Part shown: piece by piece, positions 37,414-46,905 of the stretch
Numbering within the stretch: position 1 is the first letter of the stretch
Layout: every line of letters begins with the position of its first letter
Source of the DNA: Halopseudomonas yangmingensis
Lineage (GTDB): Bacteria > Pseudomonadota > Gammaproteobacteria > Pseudomonadales > Pseudomonadaceae
DNA length: 64,000 nt
Reading direction: 5' to 3'
Assembly (NCBI RefSeq): GCF_900114825.1
Contig: NZ_FOUI01000002.1
Location: forward strand, 124,001 to 188,000
Notes under the pieces: model-generated
Seen by the model: only the letters and a program-made list of their open reading frames with translations
Databases searched by the model: none
What the model was told of the DNA's origin: nothing
Made by a program: the position numbers and the translations under genes

Positions 37414-40400
37414 ATGCTGCCAGAACTGACACAATTCGAAGAAACCATCCATCTGATCAACGACAGTGGCATCCAGTTTATGGATTTTGCCGTCCGTCTG
37501 GATTTGCCAAATGAACCGACCGGCCGTTTCGCGCTAATGGGCAATAGCCTGATCACACGACTGCTGCAAAACCGCGAAACCCGCCAGTACTTTCACCTCA
37601 GCCCGATTGGCACAGCCAACCAGAGCGGTGAGCGCCTGCAGCAATCGCTGGCCCAGCAGCGCCTGATCAGCGTAGTCGATGACGAGGACCTGACGCTCAG
37701 CATGCAGTCGAGCCTGGCACTGTTTGACGGTCTGTGGCTGCCGGCGCCGTTCTTCCGCTTCATGCAACCGGAACGCTATGACGAAGGCCCGTGCAACTGG
37801 GCACGCCTGCGCATGGTCAGGCTTGAACAGCCGGACCTTGACGGTAATACCCACCGCCTGACACTGGCCTTTGACACGCGAATCATGCCAGCCAACGGGC
37901 AAATGCATTACCTCGCGCCTACCCGGGATGACATCAATGCCGGCGCTGCCTTTCGGCTGGCCACCCACGCCCACCAGACCCGCTGGTTCCTTGACCAGAA
38001 GTGGGTACAGGACTGGCTCAGTGAAATCTATCGGGAACACCGCCGCCAGCGTCCCGCCGACGAAATCGATGAGGAACTGGCCGAGCAACGCCATATCGGT
38101 CACTACCTGAACCTGCTCAGCCTGATGGCACGCCCGCTGCCGGAAGAGCGCAGCAGTGAGCCGGCACGCATAGTAATTCCGGAAATCCGCCTGAGTGCCA
38201 ATGGTGTCGACTCAATAGAACCACCAATCCCGGTTGATCTGGTACTGGATGTCGGCAATTCACGCACCTGCGGCATCCTGATCGAGAATCATGGGCAGTC
38301 CGGCGATGGTCTGAAACACAACTACATCCTGCAGGTCCGCGACCTGAGCGAGCCGGAAAGGGTCTACAGCCAGCCCTTCGAAAGTCGTCTGGAGTTTGCC
38401 CAGGCCTCGTTCGGCAAGGAAAACTTTTCCGTACAGAGCGGTCGCCACGATGCGTTTCTCTGGCCAACCATTGCCCGGGTCGGCATGGAAGCCAGCCGGC
38501 TGTCCGGCCAGCGTCGTGGCACCGAGGGCTCAACCGGCCTCTCCAGTCCCAAGCGCTACCTGTGGGACGAAAACGCCTATACCCATGGCTGGCGCTTCAA
38601 CAGTGCCTATGTTCGCAGCGATACCGAACCCAAGGCCACCGCCGCACCCTTCTCGCACCGGATAACCAAGCTGGGGCAGGCCTTTTACAAGCTGAAGAAC
38701 GAGGATGACCGGCTGCCAGCCTTCTCGCCGCAGTACTCGCGCAGCTCGCTGATGACCTTCATGCTGGCCGAAGTACTGACCCAAGCCCTGCTGCAGATCA
38801 ACAGTCCGGCCCAACGTACCCGTATGGGTCACACCCAGCGCGCACGCCAGCTGTCCAGCGTGACCCTGACCGTGCCGCCGGGGATGCCCCAGGTCGAGCG
38901 CAGCCTGTTGAACGACCGCCTGCTACAGGCAATAGCCCTGGTATGGAAGTGCATGGGCTGGCATGACGGCGACCTCGATCCGGCCGAGGCCAAAGGCCCC
39001 AACTCGGTGGTACCAGCACCGCGTATCCCTCTGCCGAGGGTCAAGGTCGAGTGGGATGAGGCTACCTGTGGCCAGCTGGTGTACCTGTATACCGAAATTC
39101 GCGAGAACTTTGCCGGTCATCCGCAGGAGTTTTTCGATACCCTGGCGCGCCCCGACAAGCAGGACCGCGAACGCATCACCCTGGCCAGCCTCGACATTGG
39201 TGGCGGCACCAGCGATCTGGTGATCACCGACTACCGTCTGCAACGCGGCAAGGAAAACACCGCCGGCAGCAACGTGTCGATCATACCGGAACAGCGCTTT
39301 CGCGACAGTTTCAAGGTCGCCGGTGATGACATCCTGCTGGATATCATCCAGCGCTTCGTGCTTCCCGCAGTTGAAAGCGCATTGGCCGAGTTCGGGGTCA
39401 AGGCGCCACGCTCACTGCTGTCACGCCTGAGTGGTGACGAGACCAGCAGTGCCCAGGATGCCATCCTGCGCCAGCAGCTCAACCTGCAGGTATTTGTACC
39501 GCTTGGCCTGCACCTGCTGAAACTCTATGAAAACTACAATCCCGAGTTCCCCTGTACGGTTCACGACTACAGTTTTGACGAGCTGCTCGGCGAGGCTATC
39601 AGTGAACGTATCTGTGAGTACGTTGCCAGCGGGGTAAAACGTGCCGATGGCGGTAGTGACGGCTTCGACCTGCGTCGGGTGATGCTGCGCATCGATACTT
39701 CGGCGATTCACCGGGCCTTCCTCAAGGGCCAGATCAATCTGTGCAAAATCCTCGATGCACTCTGCGAAATCGTCTTCCAATACCCGTGCGATGCCCTGCT
39801 GCTGACCGGACGGCCGTCCCGTCTGCCCGGCGTGCAGGCCTATATTCGACGCAAGGTGCCACTGCCCCCGGGGCGCATAGTGCCAATGCACGGCTACCGC
39901 ACCGGCGGCTGGTATCCGTTCCACAAGAACGGCCGCATCGATGACCCGAAGAGCACGGCGGCGGTAGGCGCGATGCTCTGCCTGCTGAGCGAGCAGCGCA
40001 AGGTATCCAACTTCTATTTCAGTGTTGGCCGATTGAAGCCTTACTCGACCATGCGCCATATCGGCAAGCTCGATGAAAACAACCTGATCATCGACCACGA
40101 CATGCTCTATCGCGACGTGATCAAGAGCGATCCGGGCGGCAGCGAATACCTGCAACTGCATGACCCTCAGACTGACGGGCCGCAATTGCGCGTGCTTGGC
40201 AAGACCCGGCTGGGCTACCGCCAGCTGGACGCCGAACGCTGGGCGGCCACGCCACTGTACCTGATCGAGCTGACCGAATGCGGCACCCGCAAACTGGCAG
40301 GCAAGCCGACCAGTGATGGCCTGGAGGCCTGCCTGCTGCTGCGCTTCAAGGTGGAGGAGCGCGACCAGGAACGCAGCGATGCGGAGATCATCGCCGAGAA

Positions 40401-40548
40401 ACTGGTGATTGATGACAATATCCAGAGCAACGTGGTCGGCAAATCATTTGACCGCAAGGACGTCAGGCTGCAGCTGTATACCATGCTCAGCGCAGAAGAT
40501 GGCGCCTCCAACTACTGGCTTGACAGTGGGAGTGTGACCCCCAAATGA
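37414..40548 (+). CDS. srfB: SrfB-family actin/Hsp70-fold ATPase
   Basis: The 1044-residue protein matches the SrfB family. It carries nucleotide-binding motifs of the actin/Hsp70/sugar-kinase fold: a phosphate-1 loop LDVGNSRTCG at about 278-287, a phosphate-2 loop LDIGGGTSD at about 593-601, and an adenosine-type motif LLLTGRPSRLPG near 795-806. This supports ATP binding with domain closure, as in chaperones or filament formers. About 270 residues precede the ATPase core, and a C-terminal domain of about 200 residues follows. No signal peptide or membrane helix is seen, so it is cytoplasmic. It overlaps srfC by 4 bases. What it acts on is unknown. Confidence 0.85.
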   Translation: MLPELTQFEETIHLINDSGIQFMDFAVRLDLPNEPTGRFALMGNSLITRLLQNRETRQYFHLSPIGTANQSGERLQQSLAQQRLISVVDDEDLTLSMQSSLALFDGLWLPAPFFRFMQPERYDEGPCNWARLRMVRLEQPDLDGNTHRLTLAFDTRIMPANGQMHYLAPTRDDINAGAAFRLATHAHQTRWFLDQKWVQDWLSEIYREHRRQRPADEIDEELAEQRHIGHYLNLLSLMARPLPEERSSEPARIVIPEIRLSANGVDSIEPPIPVDLVLDVGNSRTCGILIENHGQSGDGLKHNYILQVRDLSEPERVYSQPFESRLEFAQASFGKENFSVQSGRHDAFLWPTIARVGMEASRLSGQRRGTEGSTGLSSPKRYLWDENAYTHGWRFNSAYVRSDTEPKATAAPFSHRITKLGQAFYKLKNEDDRLPAFSPQYSRSSLMTFMLAEVLTQALLQINSPAQRTRMGHTQRARQLSSVTLTVPPGMPQVERSLLNDRLLQAIALVWKCMGWHDGDLDPAEAKGPNSVVPAPRIPLPRVKVEWDEATCGQLVYLYTEIRENFAGHPQEFFDTLARPDKQDRERITLASLDIGGGTSDLVITDYRLQRGKENTAGSNVSIIPEQRFRDSFKVAGDDILLDIIQRFVLPAVESALAEFGVKAPRSLLSRLSGDETSSAQDAILRQQLNLQVFVPLGLHLLKLYENYNPEFPCTVHDYSFDELLGEAISERICEYVASGVKRADGGSDGFDLRRVMLRIDTSAIHRAFLKGQINLCKILDALCEIVFQYPCDALLLTGRPSRLPGVQAYIRRKVPLPPGRIVPMHGYRTGGWYPFHKNGRIDDPKSTAAVGAMLCLLSEQRKVSNFYFSVGRLKPYSTMRHIGKLDENNLIIDHDMLYRDVIKSDPGGSEYLQLHDPQTDGPQLRVLGKTRLGYRQLDAERWAATPLYLIELTECGTRKLAGKPTSDGLEACLLLRFKVEERDQERSDAEIIAEKLVIDDNIQSNVVGKSFDRKDVRLQLYTMLSAEDGASNYWLDSGSVTPK

Positions 40549-43238
40549 GCAGCTTAACTACTGACCAGATCGCCCTGAACAAGGCCTGGTCCTCGGTATT
40601 CACCGGCGCCGGCATGGCGCTCGAATGGCTTGGCGATGTGGTGCCCAGGGTTGCCGAAATTGCTGACAAGGCGGACGCCCTGAGCCGTGACCTGTACCGC
40701 GCACGCAACCTGTCGCGCAGCCTCAGCCGGGTATCCACCACGCCCATGGGCATCGGCTTTTTCGGTCTGTCACAGGCCGGCAAGAGCTATCTGATTTCGG
40801 CACTGGCCGCCGACCGCGACGGCAAGCTGGAAACCCAGCTCGGGCACGCCAAGTATGACTTCATCCGCGACATCAACCCGGTTGGCGGGGGCAAGGAGGC
40901 TACCGGTCTGGTAACCCGCTTTACCCGCCTTGCTGCCGCCAGCCAGGACCCCGAGTTCCCGGTAGAGGTACGACTGTTCCGCGAGATCGAAATCGCTATC
41001 ATCCTGGCCAATGCCTGGTTCGAGGACTTTGATCATCAACGGCTGGACAGCGAATTAAGCGAAGCGCGCATCGCCGCGGTACTCGCCCCGTTCGAGGCGC
41101 AGCAACTCGACCAGCCGCTTCCCGGCATCAGCGCCGAGGACGTAGTTGCCCTGTGGGACTACCTGGAACACAACTACCCGACTGCAGTTCGGCCACTGGC
41201 CGCGCGCTACTGGCCGAGGGTGCTGGCGCTGGCCCCGGGCCTGAACATCCGCGAGCGTGCCAAGCTGTTCTCGTTGCTGTGGGGCGGCATTGACGAGATG
41301 ACTGCCACCTATGAGCAACTGGCCGGCGCCCTGCACCGATTGGGACTGGCAGACAGTCTGTTTGCGCCGCTGCACGCGCTAATCAACCCGCGTGATGGCA
41401 GCGGCCAGGGCAACAGCATCATCAATGTCGACACCCTTGGCTTGCTCGGCAATGCCGCTGCCATGCAGCTCACGGTGCGGCCCTGCATCGATGGCGAGCT
41501 CGGTCACCCGGTGAGCATCAGCGCCCCGGAGCTGGCCGCACTGACCTCTGAACTGATCTTCCGGCTGAGCAACGAACCAACCAATCCGGTGGTGAACAAG
41601 GTCGACCTGCTTGACTTTCCCGGCTACCGCAGCCGGCAGAAACTGCTCGGCCTGCAGGATGCCGCAGAAATCAACGCCAGTGGCCAGGCCAACAACCCGG
41701 TGTCGCGCTTGCTGCTGAGGGGCAAGGTGGCCTACCTGTTCGAGCGCTATACCAACGAGCAGGAAATGAATGCGCTGGTGATGTGTACCAGCACCTTCAA
41801 GCAGAGCGAGGTGGTCAGCGTCGGTCCTGTGCTGAAAAGCTGGATCGACCGCACCCAGGGCCCCACGTCACAGCAGCGTGACGGCAAGCCCAGCGGCCTG
41901 CTGTGGGCACTGACCATGTGTGACGGCTTCGTCGCCAATGCACTCAACGGCGATGACACGCAGTTCCCCGAAGCCTGCAACAACATGCTGAAGCTGACCA
42001 TGGTCGAGCGTTTTGGCAATGAACCCTGGATGAAGGAATGGGGCAGCAAGCCGTTCAACAATACCTTCCTGGTGCGCAAGCCGCGCTTTGCCACATCATT
42101 TATCAGCCTGGATGGCAGCAACGAGGAAACCGGCATCGTTGAGGGCATGCGCGATCGTCTGGCACGCCTCAAGCAATCCTTCGTTGGCAGCGATCTGGTC
42201 CTCCGCCATATTGACCAGCCGGCCGAGGCCTGGGACGCGATGCTGGCAATCAATGACGGCGGCATCAACCGCTTCAGTGCCAACCTGACCGGGGTTGCCG
42301 ATATCAAGTTCAAGCTCAAGCGGCTGCATGAACAGCTGGATGAGTTACTGACCGCACTGCTGCCGCGTCTGGACACCTACTACGAAGCCGGCGGCGAGGA
42401 CGAGCGCGCCAGGAAAAAGCTGCTGGCCAACATGATCGTCAAGCCGTTTGCCACCACCCGCCACGGCAAGTCGGTACTGGGCGAACTGCTGGCGGCCATG
42501 GCCCTGCCCGATGACCAGTTGCGTGACCTCTATCTGTCCGCCGAGTTCGACCGCACGGAGCCCGAAGACGATGCAATCGATAGCGATAGCGCCGCGCCGC
42601 CGGAGAACGATTACGACATATGGGGCGACAGCCCGGTCAGCGAGCCGAGTACGCAACCGGTCAGCCAGGCACTGCCGGAGTACCAGAGCCATGACCACCG
42701 CTTTGCGCGCAGCGCCTTTGACCTCTGGGTTGCCCACCTGCGCCAGCTGAGCAAACGTCAGGGACTACTTGACCTGCTGGAGCTGCCAGCCGAATCGATT
42801 GCCATCCTGACCAAGGAGCTGGTGATTTGCGCCGAGCGGCTGAAACTGCCCGAACAGCTCAGCAAGCAACTGCTCAAGCGCGCACAGAGCGGTGTGCGGC
42901 GCGAAGCCCTGATGCAGCGTCAGGTACTGACCACCCAACTGCTGTTCAATGACTTTGCCGCCTGGTTCGGCCACATGGCCCAGGCAATCGGGCAGCGCCC
43001 GAAGGGCCTGCTGGGCAGCCGCCAGCCGCTGTTTTCCTTCTACCAGCGCGAGATGCCCGGCGCCTTCCCCGAGCTGACCCCGCAGGCACTCGACCAGAGC
43101 GCAATCTTTGCCGACGACTGGCTGTCCGGGATTGCCATCCACACCCAGGAAAATGCCGGCCACCGCAAGGGCAAGGAACTGACCATCGAACAGAATGCGG
43201 CCCTGGGCCGGGTTCTTCAGGCTTTCAAGGCGAGTTGA
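40545..43238 (+). CDS. srfC: SrfC-family large P-loop (GTPase-like) protein
   Basis: The 897-residue protein belongs to the SrfC family. A Walker A motif GLSQAGKS lies at residues 74-81, and a DFPG switch-like motif at 357-360 matches the DxxG of GTPases. The gap between the two is very long, suggesting a large insertion, as in dynamin-like or other big GTPases. An acidic low-complexity stretch sits near residues 665-700, and the C-terminal third is helical. No membrane segment is evident. It is translationally coupled to srfB (ATGA overlap), so the two probably form a cytoplasmic pair. Nucleotide preference is inferred only. Confidence 0.82.
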   Translation: MSSLTTDQIALNKAWSSVFTGAGMALEWLGDVVPRVAEIADKADALSRDLYRARNLSRSLSRVSTTPMGIGFFGLSQAGKSYLISALAADRDGKLETQLGHAKYDFIRDINPVGGGKEATGLVTRFTRLAAASQDPEFPVEVRLFREIEIAIILANAWFEDFDHQRLDSELSEARIAAVLAPFEAQQLDQPLPGISAEDVVALWDYLEHNYPTAVRPLAARYWPRVLALAPGLNIRERAKLFSLLWGGIDEMTATYEQLAGALHRLGLADSLFAPLHALINPRDGSGQGNSIINVDTLGLLGNAAAMQLTVRPCIDGELGHPVSISAPELAALTSELIFRLSNEPTNPVVNKVDLLDFPGYRSRQKLLGLQDAAEINASGQANNPVSRLLLRGKVAYLFERYTNEQEMNALVMCTSTFKQSEVVSVGPVLKSWIDRTQGPTSQQRDGKPSGLLWALTMCDGFVANALNGDDTQFPEACNNMLKLTMVERFGNEPWMKEWGSKPFNNTFLVRKPRFATSFISLDGSNEETGIVEGMRDRLARLKQSFVGSDLVLRHIDQPAEAWDAMLAINDGGINRFSANLTGVADIKFKLKRLHEQLDELLTALLPRLDTYYEAGGEDERARKKLLANMIVKPFATTRHGKSVLGELLAAMALPDDQLRDLYLSAEFDRTEPEDDAIDSDSAAPPENDYDIWGDSPVSEPSTQPVSQALPEYQSHDHRFARSAFDLWVAHLRQLSKRQGLLDLLELPAESIAILTKELVICAERLKLPEQLSKQLLKRAQSGVRREALMQRQVLTTQLLFNDFAAWFGHMAQAIGQRPKGLLGSRQPLFSFYQREMPGAFPELTPQALDQSAIFADDWLSGIAIHTQENAGHRKGKELTIEQNAALGRVLQAFKAS

Positions 43239-43241
43239 GTA

Positions 43242-44267
43242 ATGTCAATCAATAGCAAACTGCATCCCCTGGCGTGCGCCACCCCTGGCAAGGGCGTCCT
43301 GCGAATTCGTGGCTGGGACTACGACTGCGGCAGCCTGGAATTTGCCATCCAGCGCAGCCAGGACGACATGTACCTGCAACAGGACCGGCAATGGAACAAG
43401 ACGCCATGCTGGTTTGCCCAGGACTTCGTCGAAGAGGATGACGGCCAGAGCATCAGCTGCACGGTGGGTTCGGCACTGGTCGATCCGCTGCTGGAGTGCT
43501 CCGCCAGCAGCGTTTTCAACTTCCGACTGCGTTCCACGGCAGAGGGAGTCGAGGAAGAAAACCCGATGAAACTGGAAGCCGGCCTGATGTCCTCACTGGC
43601 TGGAGGTCCCGGTGCCGCGGCTGCGGATTCCTCAGCGATCCTGGCAGTTGACCGGCAAGCGCAAGCACCGGCAGTGCCGCAGCCTCCCGCCGAACAGGCC
43701 GCACCAGCTGAACCGACCGAGCCGCCGGCGCCAGCTCCTGCCGTCAGCCCGGTAGCAACGGGCAATTCCGGCAAGAGCCCGCTGCCCTGGATAATCCTGG
43801 TGCTGGTGCTATTGCTGCTGGCGGCCGCGACCGCCTGGTTCTGGCTGTTCAACAGGCCCGCCGCCGCGGTGCTAGACGCCAGCGATTACCAGACCGCCGC
43901 CGAGTCGGTCCCGGCCACCGTTCAGCCATGCAGTACCGAGAACATGGCCAACAGCACGGAACTGGCCTTCGTGCAGGCCTGCATGCAGCAAATGCCCGAC
44001 AGCAACGAACTGCTGCAGATCATCGAAGCGGCCAAGGCCGCCGGTCACTGCGGCATTGCCCAACGCCTCTACGCCCATCGGTCTCAGGCCGGCGACCTGC
44101 AGATAGCCCGCCGCTATGCCCAGGAATACGACCCCAGGTACCACCAGCCAAACAGCTGTTTTGCCGAAGCTGATGCGACCACCGCCGCCTACTGGTACGA
44201 AACCATCCTTGGTTACGCCCCGGATGACCTCGAGGCACGCCAACGTCTGGAGGACTTGCAGCCATGA
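43242..44267 (+). CDS. Single-pass membrane adaptor of the Srf locus
   Basis: I do not recognise a named family for this 341-residue protein. Residues 1-110 form a cytoplasmic domain with beta-like character and several Cys (WDYDCG, TPCWFAQDF, ISCTVGSAL). A Pro/Ala-rich linker follows (about 135-178), then one membrane helix (about 181-203). The periplasmic C-terminal domain (about 215-341) is helical, and its end (AAYWYETILGYAPDDLEARQ) resembles a Sel1/TPR repeat. It starts 4 bases after srfC and overlaps the next gene by 4 bases. By topology it may link the cytoplasmic SrfB/SrfC pair to the periplasm. Confidence 0.65.
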   Translation: MSINSKLHPLACATPGKGVLRIRGWDYDCGSLEFAIQRSQDDMYLQQDRQWNKTPCWFAQDFVEEDDGQSISCTVGSALVDPLLECSASSVFNFRLRSTAEGVEEENPMKLEAGLMSSLAGGPGAAAADSSAILAVDRQAQAPAVPQPPAEQAAPAEPTEPPAPAPAVSPVATGNSGKSPLPWIILVLVLLLLAAATAWFWLFNRPAAAVLDASDYQTAAESVPATVQPCSTENMANSTELAFVQACMQQMPDSNELLQIIEAAKAAGHCGIAQRLYAHRSQAGDLQIARRYAQEYDPRYHQPNSCFAEADATTAAYWYETILGYAPDDLEARQRLEDLQP

Positions 44268-46216
44268 ACATCGCCCAGCGCCTGACCACCCTGTCCCTGT
44301 TGTTGGCCGCCTGTGGCGCCTCTGCAGCAGACCGTCCGCTGCTGCAGGAGGGCAAGCAGAGCCTGTACCAGCGCGTCCTGACCACCCCCGGCTGCCAGTT
44401 GAGCAACACCGCGGCGGGCGCCCCCGACCGGGCACTGCCAGCCTTCAGCCGTTTCTATGTGTATGAACGTAGCACCCTCGGCAGTACCGAATGGCTCAAG
44501 GTCGGCCCGGACAGCTACGGCCAGAGCAGCGGCTGGCTGCCCGCCAGTTGCACCGTGGAGTGGAAGATGCAGCTTTCGCTGGCCTTCACCAACCCGGCAA
44601 ACCGCGACCGGCTGCTGTTTTTCAAGGACCGCACGACCCTGGAGAAGATCCTCGATACAGCAGACCCGGCCAGCCTGGTAACGCCACTGCGCGGCGCCCT
44701 GCAGCAGAACGGATCAGCATCCGGGGTACTGGCACAGGAACCCGAATACTTCGTCGACATGCAGAAGGAGTTCTATCTGCTGCCGGTACTGAGTGGCGAG
44801 GAAGTGATGACCGAGCAGGGTTTCCGTACGCGCATCCTGAATGTTGCCTCGGTCAGCAAGGCTGACTCCGCCAGCGCCAGCAACCCGGCCGGCAGTGCCC
44901 AGAACATCACCAGCCAGCTGAAGGAGTTCAGCGCTGCGGTGGTGTTCGTGATTGACTCCACGATCTCGATGGATCCCTACATCGACCGCACACGCGAGGT
45001 AATCAGCCGGATCTATCAGCGCATCGAAAAGGAAAACCTCGGCAAGCAGGTCAAATTTGGCCTGGTCGCCTTTCGCTCGAACACCGATGCCGTGCCTGGC
45101 CTGGAATATACCAGCCGCATGTATGCCGACCCGAATGCCGTGCAGGACGGTGCCGACTTTATGGCCAGGGTCTCAGGCCTGCGTCAGGCCAGGGTCTCCA
45201 GCAGCAGTTTTGATGAGGACGCCTTTGCCGGTGTCATGCATGCCATCGACGAGGTTGACTGGAGCCAGTTTGGTGCCCGCTACATAGTCCTGGTTACCGA
45301 TGCCGGCGCCATTGAAGGCGACAACCCCCTGTCGAAAACCGGACTGAATGCCGAGCAGGTCCGCATTGAAGCAGCCAAGCCGGGCGCCGCCATTTATACC
45401 CTGCACCTGAAAACCCCGGCCGGCAGCAGAAACCACGCCAAGGCAGAAAGCCAGTATCGCACCCTGTCGACCTATGGCGGCACCAATACCTCTCTGTATT
45501 ACCCGGTGAATGCCGGGGACGTGAATGCCTTCGGCAATATGGTGGATGCCCTGGCCACCGCCATCACCACCCAGGTCAAGGCGGCCTACATGGGTGAGGA
45601 CGCCATCGGCAGTGCACTGAATGCCGAGACAGACAGCGACACCCGCAAACTGCTTGACGATGCGGCACTGATTGGCCACGCCATGCGTCTGGCCTATCTC
45701 GGGGAGAAAACCGGCACCCAGGCACCACCGGTATTCCAGGCATGGATCAGCGACCGCGACCTGCTCAGGCAAAACCTGCCGACCACCGAGGTGCGGGTAC
45801 TGATGACCAAGTCGCAGCTGAGCGATCTGAGCGATGTACTGCGACAGGTACTGGATGCTGCCAATGAAGGGCTGATCTCGCCGCAGGAAATGTTCAACCG
45901 GCTACGCTCGGTGGCCGCCACCATGGGCGCCGACCCGAACAAGCTGAAACAGAGCGACAACCTGCAACTGGCCGAACTCGGGCTGCTTGGTGAATACCTT
46001 GAGGACCTGCCCTACCAGAGCGAAGTACTGAATCTGGACGAGGAAACCTGGAAAAGCTGGGATGGTCTGGCACAGGAGCGCTTCATCCGCAATCTGGCAA
46101 CCAAATTGCGCCACTACCAGCGCTACAACGCCGATGTTGATCGCTGGGTGTCCCTGGCCGAGGGCAGCGATGCCCGTGACAGCGTCTATCCGGTACCGCT
46201 GGAGATGATGCCCTGA
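44264..46216 (+). CDS. Exported vWA protein resembling the periplasmic part of PpkA
   Basis: The 650-residue protein starts with an export signal (MNIAQRLTTLSLLLAAC...). It may be cleaved after ASA, or lipidated at Cys17 (LAAC); both readings are possible. Residues 25-100 look like a small SH3-type sensor region (SSGWLPASC). A vWA domain follows from about residue 223, with the MIDAS motif DSTIS at 231-235 and VLVTDAG later. A helical C-terminal region continues to 650. The vWA-plus-helical part resembles the periplasmic half of the T6SS kinase PpkA as I recall it, but no kinase domain or membrane anchor is present. It lies directly before the TagT-like gene. Confidence 0.75.
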   Translation: MNIAQRLTTLSLLLAACGASAADRPLLQEGKQSLYQRVLTTPGCQLSNTAAGAPDRALPAFSRFYVYERSTLGSTEWLKVGPDSYGQSSGWLPASCTVEWKMQLSLAFTNPANRDRLLFFKDRTTLEKILDTADPASLVTPLRGALQQNGSASGVLAQEPEYFVDMQKEFYLLPVLSGEEVMTEQGFRTRILNVASVSKADSASASNPAGSAQNITSQLKEFSAAVVFVIDSTISMDPYIDRTREVISRIYQRIEKENLGKQVKFGLVAFRSNTDAVPGLEYTSRMYADPNAVQDGADFMARVSGLRQARVSSSSFDEDAFAGVMHAIDEVDWSQFGARYIVLVTDAGAIEGDNPLSKTGLNAEQVRIEAAKPGAAIYTLHLKTPAGSRNHAKAESQYRTLSTYGGTNTSLYYPVNAGDVNAFGNMVDALATAITTQVKAAYMGEDAIGSALNAETDSDTRKLLDDAALIGHAMRLAYLGEKTGTQAPPVFQAWISDRDLLRQNLPTTEVRVLMTKSQLSDLSDVLRQVLDAANEGLISPQEMFNRLRSVAATMGADPNKLKQSDNLQLAELGLLGEYLEDLPYQSEVLNLDEETWKSWDGLAQERFIRNLATKLRHYQRYNADVDRWVSLAEGSDARDSVYPVPLEMMP

Positions 46217-46218
46217 GT

Positions 46219-46905
46219 ATGCTGCACATACGCAACCTGCAGGTCCAGCGCGGTGAGCACCGGGTGATACTGCCCGAGCTGGATCTGCAGCCGGGTGAAA
46301 TCCGCGCCATCACCGGTGAGAGTGGCTGTGGCAAGAGCACCCTGCTGGAAAGCATCGGCCTGCTGCTGCAGCCCGAGCAGCTCGACAGCTATCAGCTGGG
46401 TCGGGACCCCGTGAATATCGGCCAGCTGCTGCAGCGGCAGCAAGCCGCAGCACTCGCGGACATCCGCGCACGCCACCTCGGCTTCGTGCTGCAGAGTGGC
46501 GGGCTGTTGCCGTTCCTCGACGTGCGCCAAAACATCAGCCTGCCGCGCCGTCTGCTGGGCCTGCCAGGGCATAGTCGAACGCTGGATCAGGCCGTCAGCG
46601 CGCTGAAACTGGAAGGACTGCTGCACAAGCTGCCGCAGGCGCTGTCGATTGGCGAACGTCAGCGGGTAGCCTGTGTCCGGGCGATTGCCCACGAACCCCA
46701 GCTGCTGCTGGCCGATGAGCCAACCGCCGCGCTGGATCCGGGTAACGCCAGACGATTGCTGCAACTGCTGCTGGAACTGGTCGAGCGGCTGCAGCTCAGT
46801 GCCCTGATCGTCTCGCACGACTGGGCTCTGCTGCAGGAGTACGGAATGCAGCGCCTGTGCGCGGTCAATCAGCAGGGGGCCACGCGCTTTGAAATCATGG
46901 CCTGA
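46219..46905 (+). CDS. tagT: ABC transporter ATPase, TagT-like
   Basis: The 228-residue protein is an ABC ATPase of the LolD/MacB-like type. Walker A GESGCGKST is at residues 33-41, the signature is LSIGERQRVA, and Walker B is LLLADEPTAALD, with the H-loop in LIVSHDW. In Pseudomonas, TagT pairs with the permease TagS in an inner-membrane complex that acts upstream of PpkA. The same partners follow here in order. It begins 2 bases after the vWA gene and overlaps the permease gene by 17 bases. The assignment as TagT rather than another ABC ATPase rests on the neighbours. Confidence 0.8.
   Translation: MLHIRNLQVQRGEHRVILPELDLQPGEIRAITGESGCGKSTLLESIGLLLQPEQLDSYQLGRDPVNIGQLLQRQQAAALADIRARHLGFVLQSGGLLPFLDVRQNISLPRRLLGLPGHSRTLDQAVSALKLEGLLHKLPQALSIGERQRVACVRAIAHEPQLLLADEPTAALDPGNARRLLQLLLELVERLQLSALIVSHDWALLQEYGMQRLCAVNQQGATRFEIMA

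Noticed and set aside
41590-41625. NKVD in SrfC as the guanine-specificity (G4) motif
   Set aside because: It lies immediately before the DFPG switch motif, whereas G4 should follow it by 50 or more residues; it is probably coincidental.
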